Assembly (NCBI RefSeq): GCF_015645445.1
Contig: NZ_JADOGI010000015.1
Coordinates: 1-64,000, forward strand
From: Nonomuraea cypriaca
GTDB lineage: Bacteria > Actinomycetota > Actinomycetes > Streptosporangiales > Streptosporangiaceae
Direction of reading: 5' to 3'
DNA: 64,000 nt
Both the position numbers and the translations under genes were made by a program. The notes below the pieces were generated by a model. That model was not told where the DNA came from. It saw only the letters and a program-made list of their open reading frames with translations, and did not search any database. Below, in pieces: positions 33,964-42,262 of the stretch. Each line of letters opens with the position of its first letter. Position 1 is the stretch's first letter.

Positions 33964-34164
33964 ATGTGGGCCAAGACGCACACCAGGATCGTGGCGGTGT
34001 CCCTCGCAGCCGTCGCGGCCGGTTTCGGGGCGTACCGGATGCTGGTCGCGCAGGCGGATTCCGAGTCCCCCGCGACGCCGGCCGTTCACGAGAACGACAA
34101 GCATCCCAGCGAGGTCGAGGAGTACTGGACCGAGGAGCGGATGCGGGACGCCACCGGAGGCTGA
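33964..34164 (+). CDS. Secreted mini-protein resembling a trypsin-like protease propeptide
   Basis: 66 residues from an ATG with GGGAG 8 nt upstream: a basic start, a hydrophobic segment (IVAVSLAAVAAGFGAYRML), then an acidic tail ending EEYWTEERMRDATGG. The YWTxERMxxA motif is a conserved propeptide element of actinobacterial secreted trypsin-like proteases and also occurs, as YWTPARIQEA, in the convergent protease next door. It is therefore a truncated paralogue or a stand-alone inhibitor-like propeptide. Its stop codon sits in the loop of a strong terminator. Confidence 0.6.
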   Translation: MWAKTHTRIVAVSLAAVAAGFGAYRMLVAQADSESPATPAVHENDKHPSEVEEYWTEERMRDATGG

Positions 34165-34172
34165 GCCTCCGG
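34154..34172 (+). terminator. Terminator hairpin enclosing a stop codon
   Basis: CCGGAGGC, loop TGA, GCCTCCGG: an 8-bp perfect stem, extended by GCC/GGC with one mismatch. The loop is the stop codon of the mini-protein gene; the same hairpin can serve the convergent protease gene. Confidence 0.6.
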
Positions 34173-34191
34173 CGGCGTTCGCTCAGGCAGA

Positions 34192-35265
34192 TTACTGATC
34201 CTTCACCGCGTTGTAGACGTTGACGGCGGCGTCGCCCAGATACGGGTCGCGCCACTCGTCGTTGTCGAAGTAGTGCCAGCTGTTGGCGCTGATGATGTAG
34301 CCCCAGCCACGCGTGAGCTGCAGGTCATAGAGCACCGGGCCACCGCTCGCGCCGTGGAACATGTCGCAGTGGAAGCCCATCCGGCTGTCGAGGAACGGCT
34401 GCCAGGTCGCGCCGGTGCAGTACCACAGGCGCTGCCCGTCCATCTCCGGCCGGTCGTCCGGTTCGGCGTCCTCCGGGTAGCCGAAGGCGTAGGCCTGGTA
34501 GTCGTGACTGCCGCTGTTGAAGTGGTAGCCCTGTGACCCCGTGATGTCCTGGACGTTGCCGCTGGCGTTCGGCGCCAGCGCGATCGCGCCGATGTCGTAC
34601 GCCCAGTCTCCGTCCACGGTCCAGCCCTGCGGGGCCGCCGCGAGCTCCCAACCCCATGTGCCCAGCGAGCTGCCGGCGTCGAAGTCGGGCCTGAACATGA
34701 AGTTGGTGAACCAGCCCTGGTCGCCCCCGCCGTTCTCCCGGTGTACGCAGTGCCCGGCCGTCCAGATCGTGTTGCGGTTGTTGGCGCTGATCACCGACGC
34801 GGAACAGAACCGATCCGCGCCCTGGTCGTTGGTGTAGAAGAGCTTGCCGATCGACGTGGCCGGCATCACGCCGTGGCTGTTCCAGCGCTGCGCCTGGACG
34901 ACGTTCAGCTTGGTGTCCCCGGGTGCCGGAGTGGGGGCCGGGGCCTTGGCCGGCCGGGTTCCTGGGGCGGAGACGGCGGGTAACTTGGACGCCGGCAATT
35001 CGCTGACCTTGCGCTCACCGTCCAGATCCGTGGGGCGCGTCGGCTTGGCCTCCTGTATGCGGGCCGGCGTCCAGTAGGCGGAGAGTTCCGCGGCGGACTG
35101 ACCCGATTTCTCGGTGGTCGCCTGTGCCGGGTCCGCCGCGTTCGAGGTCGTCGTGGTGGCATGCACCGGACCGGCGGTCAGTGCCGCGGCGAGGGTCAGT
35201 GTGCCGAGGATGACAAGGGAACGTCTTCCTGCTCTCTTAAGATTTCTCCTGGAATGTTGAGTCAC
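34192..35265 (-). CDS. Secreted trypsin-like serine protease (S1)
   Basis: About 357 residues from the GTG at 35265. A basic start (RRNLKRAGRR) and hydrophobic segment form a signal peptide ending near AGPVHA. A propeptide with AYWTPARIQEA and a Pro/Ala-rich linker follows. The catalytic domain shows the triad: TAGHCV (His), DWAYDIGAI (Asp) and GASGGPV (Ser), with paired cysteines (CSASV/HCV; CDMF). It should be exported and autoprocessed. The mini-gene at 33964 shares the propeptide motif. Confidence 0.88.
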   Translation of the reverse strand: MTQHSRRNLKRAGRRSLVILGTLTLAAALTAGPVHATTTTSNAADPAQATTEKSGQSAAELSAYWTPARIQEAKPTRPTDLDGERKVSELPASKLPAVSAPGTRPAKAPAPTPAPGDTKLNVVQAQRWNSHGVMPATSIGKLFYTNDQGADRFCSASVISANNRNTIWTAGHCVHRENGGGDQGWFTNFMFRPDFDAGSSLGTWGWELAAAPQGWTVDGDWAYDIGAIALAPNASGNVQDITGSQGYHFNSGSHDYQAYAFGYPEDAEPDDRPEMDGQRLWYCTGATWQPFLDSRMGFHCDMFHGASGGPVLYDLQLTRGWGYIISANSWHYFDNDEWRDPYLGDAAVNVYNAVKDQ

Positions 35266-35753
35266 CGTGTGCGTCCTTCCTGTCCGAAACCACACCTCTG
35301 GCCAGCCGCGCCTCCCCGGGGCGACGTAGCGCAAGGGTCTTGGGAATTCGCCGATTACGGCGTGCCCCCGGACATGCCTTTACCGCTCGGCCATCGCTCA
35401 TCCACATCAGCCTTTGATTGTCCGGTCTCCAGCCGGGTTGACCTGCGAGAACCTGCTCAAAAAGGCAGACTGAAACGAGCCTCTCCAACGCGAACCCACT
35501 CGATGAGCGGACGATCGAAAAGGCTCATACCTGACAGGTGTTTGCGGACGACCTATTAGCCGAGTTCTTACCCCCTGAGGGCCGTGGCACAGAGATACTC
35601 ATTCAGCCCTTGTGCCGTCCCGTAAGGATGCGCACACTCACAATCGATTGTTGACGCGAACACGTCAAGCCTGTCAGGGGGAATTCTTGGAAGTACGTAC
35701 TCGCCCGGCAGGTCGCTCGGCCCGAGATCGACATGGTGGCGTAGCGTGGCGGT
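35266..35753. other. Non-coding stretch with a possible tRNA relic
   Basis: No convincing protein gene. On the minus strand, 35402-35376 reads GATGAGCGATGGCCGAGCGG then TAAAGGC, the acceptor/D-arm pattern of a Ser/Leu-type tRNA. The sequence after it does not fold into an anticodon arm and no matching 3' acceptor strand or T-loop is present nearby. It is at most a 5' tRNA fragment, such as can be left by integration or rearrangement. Confidence 0.3.
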
Positions 35754-36179
35754 ATGGAACGAATGAGTGATGCCGAATGGCGGAAGTTCGTCTTGACGGG
35801 GACGCGTACCGGGAAGCTGGCGGTGACCCAGCCCAACGGCCTGCCGCACGTCACCCCGATCTGGTTCCTGCTCGATGAGGACGATGTGGTGTTCAACACC
35901 TCGGAGACCAGCCTCAAGGGCCAGGCCCTGCGCCACAATCCGCAGGCCGCGCTGTGCGTGGACGACCAGGAGCCGCCCTACTCGTACGTGCTCATCAAGG
36001 GCAACGCCACTCTCTCCCTCGACCAGGAGGAACTCCTGGCGTGGGCCATCGAGATCGGCAGGCGTTACATGGGCGACGACCGCGCCCAGGAGTTCGGCAC
36101 CCGCAACGCGGTCCCGGGCGAGTATCTCGTACGACTCCACATCGACAACGTCATCGCCCAGCGCGCCATCGCCGAGTAA
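35754..36179 (+). CDS. PPOX-class (pyridoxamine oxidase-like) flavin/F420-binding protein
   Basis: 141 residues with the split-barrel fold signature: GTRTGKLAVTQPNGLPHVTPIWF at the N-terminus, a SLKGQALRHNPQAALCVDD middle and a C-terminal beta strand. In actinomycetes this group binds F420 or flavin and reduces small substrates. Nothing nearby indicates the substrate. Confidence 0.82.
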   Translation: MERMSDAEWRKFVLTGTRTGKLAVTQPNGLPHVTPIWFLLDEDDVVFNTSETSLKGQALRHNPQAALCVDDQEPPYSYVLIKGNATLSLDQEELLAWAIEIGRRYMGDDRAQEFGTRNAVPGEYLVRLHIDNVIAQRAIAE

Positions 36180-36270
36180 GGATCTACGGGCGACAGGAAG
36201 GCTACAGCGTACTCCCCCCGGCACCGCCCGCTTCGTCGAGGACGCCCGCGAGCGGGGCCGCGCGCAGCGC

Positions 36271-37212
36271 TCACTCAGGCTCTGTGAGCCGGAGCCGGTG
36301 ATCGAGCGCGGCGCCGACGTCGGGGCAGTTCCGCCGGATGGTGTCGAGGAAGGCGCTCAGCACCGGAGAGTGATCCTTCGCGGCGAAGGACAGGACCAGG
36401 TCGGGCAGCGGCGTGCGCGGGGTCACCTCGCAGAACCACGTCCCCGGGCGCGGGGCCGCGAGCATGCGGGACGGGCCCAGGCCGACGCCCACCCCGGAGG
36501 CGGCCAGGCCGACGATCGTGTGGACGTCCCTGGCGACGGTCGCGCCGCCGAGGGCCGGGGAGTCCTTGCCCAGCAGAGCGCGCAGCGACGCGCCGACGGC
36601 GGGCTCGTCCTCGCCGGCCGAGACGATGAGCCGCTGCCGCCGCAACTGCGCCACGCTCACCGACGGCCGGCCCGCGTTCGGGTGCGCGGTGCTCATGACG
36701 GCGACCAGGTGATCGTGCCCGATCGGGACGGACACGAGGTGTTCAGCCCCGGCGCCCCTCGGCGGGCCGAGGGTGATCGCCACGTCCAGCTCACCGGCGA
36801 GCAGTGCGGCGGTGCTGCGGCTGGTCGCCATCTCTTGTAGTTCGAGCCGTACGTCGGGCCGCTCCCGTCCGAACCGGCGCAGGACGCCGGGCAAGGGGTC
36901 GAGCAGCGCCGAGGCGATGAAACCCAGGCGCAGCCGGCCTGTCTCGCCGCGCGCGGCCCGGCCCGCGTCCAGCACGGCCGCCGCGATCTCGTCGAGCGCC
37001 CGCCGCGCCCGTGCCAGGAACGCCTCCCCCGCCGCCGTCGGGAACACGCCCTGGCGGGTGCGGTCGAACAACGGGGCCCCGACCTCGCGCTCGAGGTCGG
37101 CGATCTGCTTGGACAACGGAGGCTGCGCGATCCCCAGCGCGCCGGCCGCCCGGCCGAAGTGCTCGTGCTCGGCGAGGGCGAGCGCGTAACGCAGGTGTCG
37201 AGCCTCCATCAC
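36271..37212 (-). CDS. LysR-family transcriptional regulator
   Basis: 313 residues: winged helix-turn-helix at 1-60 (ALALAEHEHFGRAAGALGIA, QPPLSKQIADLE) and a periplasmic-binding-protein-like effector domain. It is divergent from the alpha/beta hydrolase/MFS pair across an 82-nt gap and is the likely regulator of both. Confidence 0.9.
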   Translation of the reverse strand: MMEARHLRYALALAEHEHFGRAAGALGIAQPPLSKQIADLEREVGAPLFDRTRQGVFPTAAGEAFLARARRALDEIAAAVLDAGRAARGETGRLRLGFIASALLDPLPGVLRRFGRERPDVRLELQEMATSRSTAALLAGELDVAITLGPPRGAGAEHLVSVPIGHDHLVAVMSTAHPNAGRPSVSVAQLRRQRLIVSAGEDEPAVGASLRALLGKDSPALGGATVARDVHTIVGLAASGVGVGLGPSRMLAAPRPGTWFCEVTPRTPLPDLVLSFAAKDHSPVLSAFLDTIRRNCPDVGAALDHRLRLTEPE

Positions 37213-37294
37213 CGGTCTCCCCGCAATATCCCAGAAGTATCGTCATCCAGCTTGCCATATCTCACAGTGGATAACGCCACGGTCATCGAGTGGG

Positions 37295-38134
37295 ATGAAC
37301 GACATGAACAGCACTGTTTTCGTCTTCGTCCACGGCGCCTGGCACAGCTCCGGACAGTGGGCCGCGACCCAGCGCGCGCTCGCCGGGCTCGGCGCCGCCG
37401 GCGTGGCCGTCGACCTGCCCGGGCACGGCTTCGGCGCGCCCCTGCCCACCGGATACCTGCTGCCCGGCCAGCCCGGCCTGCTGACCGAGAAGTCGCAGCT
37501 CGCCACCGTGACCATGGACGAGTGCGCCGAGGCCGTCGTGGGCACGCTGCGCCAGGTCCGCCGCTACCGCACGGTCGTGCTCGTCGCGCACAGCGCGGGC
37601 GGCGGTCCCATGTCGCTGGCCGCGGAGAAGGCACCCGAGCTTGTGGACAGGATGGTGTACCTGAGCGCGTTCGTCCCCGCCGGACGGCCGCGGTTCTTCG
37701 ACTATCTCGGCTCCCCGGAGAACGCGACCGCGCTGGGGCAGGGCCTCAACCTCGGCGACCCCGAGGCGCTGGGCGCCGTACGGATCAACCCGCTCTCGGC
37801 GGACCCCGCCTACGTCGAAGAGCTGCGACAGACCCACTACCACGACACGCCCCTGGACCAGTTCGATCGCTGGCGCTCCGTGCTCAGCCCCGACCTGCCG
37901 CTGGCGATCCCGACGACCCCGGTCACCCTGACCGCGGAGCGGTGGGGACGCATCCCGCGGACCTTCCTGCGTTGCGCCGACGACCGGGCGCTGGCACCCG
38001 CCGCGCAGGATCTGATGATCGCCGAAGCCGACGACGCCTTCCCCGGCAACCCGTTCACCGTGCGCAGCCTGCCGGGCAGCCACAGCCCGTTCGCCGCCCG
38101 GCCGGGCGAGCTGGCCGCGGCCCTCCTCTCGTGA
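37295..38134 (+). CDS. Alpha/beta hydrolase (salicylate-esterase/pyrethroid-hydrolase-like)
   Basis: 279 residues. FVHGAWHSSGQW is the oxyanion-hole strand, AHSAGGGP the nucleophile elbow (Ser), and SHSPFAARP the C-terminal catalytic His. The closest plant and bacterial relatives are methyl-ester hydrolases. It overlaps the downstream MFS gene by 4 nt (GTGA) and is divergent from a LysR gene, suggesting ester hydrolysis coupled to efflux. Confidence 0.85.
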   Translation: MNDMNSTVFVFVHGAWHSSGQWAATQRALAGLGAAGVAVDLPGHGFGAPLPTGYLLPGQPGLLTEKSQLATVTMDECAEAVVGTLRQVRRYRTVVLVAHSAGGGPMSLAAEKAPELVDRMVYLSAFVPAGRPRFFDYLGSPENATALGQGLNLGDPEALGAVRINPLSADPAYVEELRQTHYHDTPLDQFDRWRSVLSPDLPLAIPTTPVTLTAERWGRIPRTFLRCADDRALAPAAQDLMIAEADDAFPGNPFTVRSLPGSHSPFAARPGELAAALLS

Positions 38135-39624
38135 GCGGCGGGCGGTTCACGCTGCCGGTGGTGCTGAGCGCGACCTTCGTCCAACTGCTCAACGTCACCG
38201 TCGCGCAGGTCGCCGCCCCGTCGATGCAGGCCGGCCTGGGCGCCGGGCCCGGCGCGGTGCAACTCATCCTCGCCGGGTACACCCTGGCCTACGCGTGCCT
38301 TCTCATCACGGCGGCCCGGTTGGGCGACCGGTACGGCTACCGCCGGCTGTTCGTGGCAGGCACCGTGGTCTTCGCCGTCGGGTCGGTGGCCTGCGCCGCC
38401 GCCCCGGACGCGACCTGGCTGATCGCGGCCCGGCTGGTCCAGGGGGCGGGCAGCGGCCTCGTCGCCCCGCAGGTCCTCTCGATCATCCAGGTCGCCGTCC
38501 CGGCGGAGCGGCGGGCGCGTGCCATGGGCCTGTACGGCGCCACGATGGGGGTGGCGTCGCTGTCCGGGCCGCTGGTCGGCGGGCTGCTCGTCGGCGCCGA
38601 CCTGTTCGGGCTCGGCTGGCGGCCGGTGTTCCTGGTGACGGTGCCGGTGGCGCTCGTCTCGCTGGCGGGGGCGGCCGTGCTGCCCCGTGCGCGGGGCGCG
38701 GGCGGACAGCGGGTGGACGGCGTGGGCGCGGTGCTGACCACGGTGGGGTTCGGCGCGCTGGTCCTGCCGCTGGCGCTGGGGCGGGAGGCGGGCTGGCCCT
38801 GGTGGACGTGGGCCGGTCTCGCCGTCGCCGTAGCCGTGCTCGGCTGCTTCGCCGCGACCCTTCCGCGCCGGCCGGATCCGCTGATCCACCCGTCGGTGTG
38901 GCGTGACCGGACGGCGCGGTGGGGGGTGGTGCTGGTGTTCGTGTTCAACGCGGGCGTTCCGTCGTTCACGTACCTGTTGTTCCTGCACCTGCAGGCCGCC
39001 CTCGGCTACCCGGCCGTCGCCGCCGCGCTGATGTCGGCGCCGTTCGCCGCCGCGGCCGTCCTGGGCAGTCGCGTCGCGCCCGCTCTCTCCCATCGGCACG
39101 GGGAGACGGTGCTCACGGTCGCGTCGCTGGTGCTGGCGGGGATGGCCCTGGCACTCGGGCTCCTTGTCCAGAGCGCGGCCGGGCGCTGGGCGGCGGTCCC
39201 GGTGCTGGCGGTCGGCGGTGCGGCGTTCGGCTCCTTCACGGCGTCGGTGTTCGCGCTGGTGCTGGCGAAGGCGGACGGGGCCGCGGCGGGGTCGGTGTCC
39301 GGGCTGCTGCCCACGGCCCAGCAGCTCGGCGGGTCGATCGGGGTGGCCGCGGCCGGACTGGCCTACTTCGCGTCCCCCGGCGGCGCGTTCTGGCACGCGA
39401 TGATCTACGAGGCCGCGGTCTTCGTCGTCGCCGCGTTGATCAGCCTCCGGCTACGCGGACAGCCGCTTGTAGAAGCAGCCGCGGTCGCGCAGGGTGCCGT
39501 CCGGGGAGGCGACGTAGCTGGGGACGACGCCGTAGCGGGTCCAGCTTGGTACGGCTCGCGCCTTTCCCGGAAGGCGCGGACCGTACGTCATGCAAGCAGA
39601 GCAGGCGCCAGGCGTTCCAGTTGA
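38131..39624 (+). CDS. MFS drug:H+ antiporter (DHA2-like), run-on C-terminus
   Basis: About 497 residues from a GTG overlapping the hydrolase stop. It has about 14 hydrophobic segments and the loop ARLGDRYGYRRLF. The family normally ends soon after the last helix (VVAALISLRLRG, near residue 445). Here about 50 extra residues of basic, low-complexity sequence (ending GARRSS) follow, and the opposite strand over that stretch reads like the end of another gene. The natural 3' end was probably lost in a rearrangement. Confidence 0.82.
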   Translation: MSGGRFTLPVVLSATFVQLLNVTVAQVAAPSMQAGLGAGPGAVQLILAGYTLAYACLLITAARLGDRYGYRRLFVAGTVVFAVGSVACAAAPDATWLIAARLVQGAGSGLVAPQVLSIIQVAVPAERRARAMGLYGATMGVASLSGPLVGGLLVGADLFGLGWRPVFLVTVPVALVSLAGAAVLPRARGAGGQRVDGVGAVLTTVGFGALVLPLALGREAGWPWWTWAGLAVAVAVLGCFAATLPRRPDPLIHPSVWRDRTARWGVVLVFVFNAGVPSFTYLLFLHLQAALGYPAVAAALMSAPFAAAAVLGSRVAPALSHRHGETVLTVASLVLAGMALALGLLVQSAAGRWAAVPVLAVGGAAFGSFTASVFALVLAKADGAAAGSVSGLLPTAQQLGGSIGVAAAGLAYFASPGGAFWHAMIYEAAVFVVAALISLRLRGQPLVEAAAVAQGAVRGGDVAGDDAVAGPAWYGSRLSRKARTVRHASRAGARRSS

Positions 39625-39972
39625 TCGACGAGGCTCTCCAGGTCCGCGTCGCCGACCATATACATGGACCCTCAGGTGATGCGGTCGTGTGAGGGCAGGC
39701 ACGGTCTTCTCTGATTATTTGGCGTCTCATGATCCCCAAGGTCGTGCCTGCTCGCTTACCCGCCCCACTACGTCACCGTCACACCAGAGAACCGGACATC
39801 ACGCCGCTCAACGCCGCGTTGCCGAGGCCCGCCGTTCGAGGACCTCGATGACAGCGCCTCCTGGGGCTAATGCTGGGGATTCTCCCGAGCGCTCCCGTCC
39901 GGCCTTGATGGAGCAGTGGGCGTCACAAAATCTGTTGGACAACGCGCACACCCCACGACCATCGTTGGCCGC
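39625..39972. other. Rearranged intergenic stretch with inverted repeat
   Basis: No intact gene. A perfect 9-bp inverted repeat, GCAGGCACG at 39695-39703 and CGTGCCTGC at 39743-39751, brackets an AT-rich loop. The minus strand over 39451-39540 reads YGVVPSYVASPDGTLRDRGC then FYKRLSA and stops, resembling the C-terminus of an unidentified protein. This looks like junk between gene remnants, possibly an old insertion site. Confidence 0.35.
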
Positions 39973-40713
39973 ATGAGACAGGACGAGATCTGGGACGTCG
40001 ACGCAGCCAAGCGCTATGACACACCGGGCACCGGCATGTTCGCGCCCGAGGTCTTGGGGCCGACCGTGGACCGCCTCGCCGAACTCGCGGGCGACGGCCG
40101 AGCGCTCGAGTTCGCCATCGGAACCGGCCGGGTGGCCGTCCCGCTCGCCGAGCGCGGCGTGCCCGTCACCGGCATCGAACTGTCAGCTCCGATGATTGAC
40201 CAACTGCGTACGAAGGTGGACGAAGCGACGATTCCAGTGATCGTCGGCGACATGGCGACCGTCGTCGCTCCGGGGGCGTACACACTTGTCTACCTCGTCT
40301 TCAACACGATCTCCAACCTGCTCACCCAGGACGAGCAGGTCGCGTGCTTCCGCAACGCCGCCCGCCACCTCACCCCCGGCGGCCGGTTCGTGATCGAGCT
40401 CTGGGTGCCCGAGCTGCGCAAGCTCCCGCCGGGGCAGCAGGCCACGGTCGGGCAGGTCGAGCCCGGCTACATCCTTCTGGACACCTACGACGTGCTGCGC
40501 CAGCACGTCGTGTCGCACCACTTCACGTTCGACGAGAGCCGACAGGCACAGTTGTTCCGCAGCCCGCACCGCTACATCTGGCCCGCCGAGCTCGACCTCA
40601 TGGGTCAGCTGGCCGGGTTCGAGCTGGAGACCAGGCACGCCGACTGGAGCGGCGCCGACTTCACCGCCGAGTCGCGCTCCCACGTATCCGTCTACCGCCT
40701 GCCACCGGAGTGA
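39973..40713 (+). CDS. Class I SAM-dependent methyltransferase
   Basis: 246 residues: ALEFAIGTGRVAVPLAERG is SAM motif I, VTGIELSAPMI motif II, and YLVFNTISNLLTQDEQ motif IV, the pattern of small-molecule methyltransferases. Earlier in-frame starts exist but the ATG at 39973 gives the natural N-terminus (MRQDEIWDVDAAKRYD). It converges on, and overlaps by 22 nt, the winged-helix regulator gene. Confidence 0.85.
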   Translation: MRQDEIWDVDAAKRYDTPGTGMFAPEVLGPTVDRLAELAGDGRALEFAIGTGRVAVPLAERGVPVTGIELSAPMIDQLRTKVDEATIPVIVGDMATVVAPGAYTLVYLVFNTISNLLTQDEQVACFRNAARHLTPGGRFVIELWVPELRKLPPGQQATVGQVEPGYILLDTYDVLRQHVVSHHFTFDESRQAQLFRSPHRYIWPAELDLMGQLAGFELETRHADWSGADFTAESRSHVSVYRLPPE

Positions 40714-41030
40714 TCGTTTCCGGCTGTGGGAGCTGACGTAGCCCGGCTGACCAGTTGCCGCAGGGCTTCGACGTGGCCATCGAAGGCCGTCCGGCCTCGC
40801 GGGGTCAGGGTGACCAGGGTGCGGCGCCTGCGGCCGGCGCCTTCCTTGCGGACCTCGGCGTACCCGGCCTCGGTGAGGGTGGAGATCTGTTTGGAGAGTG
40901 CGGAGTCGGTGAGTTGGAGGCTCTCCTTGAGGAAGCTGAACTCGGCCCACTCCGTCGCCGCGAGAAGCGCCATCAGGCCCAGCCGGGTCGGCGGATGGAT
41001 CAGTTCGTCGAAGCCGACCGGGGTGGTCAT
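40692..41030 (-). CDS. Winged-helix transcriptional regulator (MarR/ArsR-like, HTH_27)
   Basis: 112 residues: MALLAATEWAEFSFLKESLQ then LTDSALSKQISTLTEAGYAE and a basic wing (GAGRRRRTLVTLTPRG). It is translationally coupled (ATGA) to the membrane-protein gene upstream and is probably an autorepressor acting at the palindrome at 41496-41550. Confidence 0.87.
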   Translation of the reverse strand: MTTPVGFDELIHPPTRLGLMALLAATEWAEFSFLKESLQLTDSALSKQISTLTEAGYAEVRKEGAGRRRRTLVTLTPRGRTAFDGHVEALRQLVSRATSAPTAGNDHSGGRR

Positions 41031-41479
41031 GCTGTCGCCCGGCGCATCAGCGCCCGGTACAACGGTTGGGTGGCCGCGACGAAGGCGGCGAACAGCACGC
41101 CGAGGAGGGTGTAACGCAGCGGGATGTCGATCTGGTCCACCAGCCGCATCCCGGCGATGGCGAAAGCACCGGCAACGAGCGCGGAGCCACCGAAGATGGC
41201 CCAGAATCGGCCGGTCACCTGGGATTGGTGCATGACCGCCTTGCTGCGCCGGCCGGCCTGGGTGAAGCAGACCAGGGCGGCGACCATTGCGACAATGAAA
41301 AGGCTCAACTGCAGGGCCGAGGGCACGGGAAGATCCATTACTGCGAAACCGGCGATCCCCGCGAGCATGCCCGTGGCGTCCCAGCCGCGATGGCGGCCGC
41401 GGGATGCGCCGTCGATGACCTGGTTACGGCGCTTGGCGATCTCCGCGAGGCTGGCCTGGGCGTCCTCGATGTGGTCCAT
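41027..41479 (-). CDS. Membrane protein with four transmembrane segments
   Basis: 150 residues; hydrophobic stretches near 34-50, 55-72, 93-110 and 117-137. The N-terminal 30 residues are charged and cytoplasmic. GGAGGG precedes the ATG. It shares an operon with the winged-helix regulator; paired small membrane proteins and HTH_27 regulators are common in actinomycetes. Function unknown. Confidence 0.8.
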   Translation of the reverse strand: MDHIEDAQASLAEIAKRRNQVIDGASRGRHRGWDATGMLAGIAGFAVMDLPVPSALQLSLFIVAMVAALVCFTQAGRRSKAVMHQSQVTGRFWAIFGGSALVAGAFAIAGMRLVDQIDIPLRYTLLGVLFAAFVAATQPLYRALMRRATA

Positions 41480-41495
41480 ACGGATCCCTCCAGAG

Positions 41496-41550
41496 TTTGA
41501 CTTGCCTAGTAGGAAAGTTAACACTCCACTTTCCCGTCAGGCAAGTCAAA
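41496..41550. promoter_or_regulatory. Nested perfect inverted repeats, operator of the regulator operon
   Basis: An outer pair TTTGACTTGCCT (41496-41507) / AGGCAAGTCAAA (41539-41550) encloses an inner pair GGAAAGT (41512-41518) / ACTTTCC (41528-41534). It lies just upstream of the membrane-protein gene, the expected place for the regulator's binding site; a TTGACT box on the minus strand falls within it. Confidence 0.75.
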
Positions 41551-41574
41551 AACGCCACTCGTCACGCCGCACGA

Positions 41575-42078
41575 TCAGGGCTTCGAGGATGATCTATCCG
41601 GCAAGCCCGTTCGGGACTGCCCATCCTTCAAGCTCCCGCAGTACTCACAGGCCGCCTCCAGCAGCGGAACCTTCTCCCACGGCACATCGACCCCAGCACA
41701 GCCGCAGGACAGGTCAGCCCAAACGACCCGCCCGCCCTCGCCTCCCGCGACACCCAGGCGGGCGCAGAGCGCGGCCACGATGGCGAGCCCCCTCCCCGAC
41801 TCGGCCAGGTGCGGCCCGGCACGAACGACGGGCTCGCCCGATCCCCCGGCGTCCTTCACCGCGACCCGGGCGATGGTCCCGTACGACCAGATCCCGACCG
41901 TGAAGACGCCGCCTGCCGACCTCGTGTGCAAGATCGCGTTGCTGGCCAACTCGACCACGCACGAGATCGCATCGTCGCGGACCGGGCAGTCCGCCAGCAG
42001 CGCCGCGGAGAGCCGACGCACAGCAGGCAGTTGCACTCGTTCGCCGGGAAAATCCCCGCGCCAAGCCATCCCGTTCAT
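41575..42078 (-). CDS. HATPase_c_2 anti-sigma-like ATP-binding protein
   Basis: 167 residues with the GHKL fold: N-box ELASNAILHT, VKDAGGSG, and ESGRGLAIVAALCARLGV. This is the RsbW-like ATP-binding domain found in many small actinobacterial regulators. The C-terminus has extra cysteines (CGCAG, EYCGS). Divergent from the DUF5753 regulator; a HATPase/XRE-DUF5753/DUF397 trio is a common actinobacterial module (WhiJ/BldB-type), probably working together. Confidence 0.85.
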   Translation of the reverse strand: MNGMAWRGDFPGERVQLPAVRRLSAALLADCPVRDDAISCVVELASNAILHTRSAGGVFTVGIWSYGTIARVAVKDAGGSGEPVVRAGPHLAESGRGLAIVAALCARLGVAGGEGGRVVWADLSCGCAGVDVPWEKVPLLEAACEYCGSLKDGQSRTGLPDRSSSKP

Positions 42079-42175
42079 CGCCCCGTCCTCCTCCCCGTGG
42101 TGGCGTGCCACTCCCCACCACACCGACCGCTTCCGATGTCACGCTGCGCAGTCGCTCCGATACTTACATGTACTG

Positions 42176-42187
42176 TGCAAGCTTGCA
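42176..42187. promoter_or_regulatory. 12-bp palindrome upstream of the XRE regulator
   Basis: TGCAAGCTTGCA, a perfect palindrome in the gap between the divergent HATPase and XRE genes, next to AT-rich sequence (TACTTACATGTACTG). Likely operator for the XRE regulator. Confidence 0.5.
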
Positions 42188-42262
42188 TAGCGAAATGCAG
42201 AACTACTCCACAGCCCGCCTACCAGGTGTAACCTGCCGAACAGCCGATCAAAGGTGGTGGCC

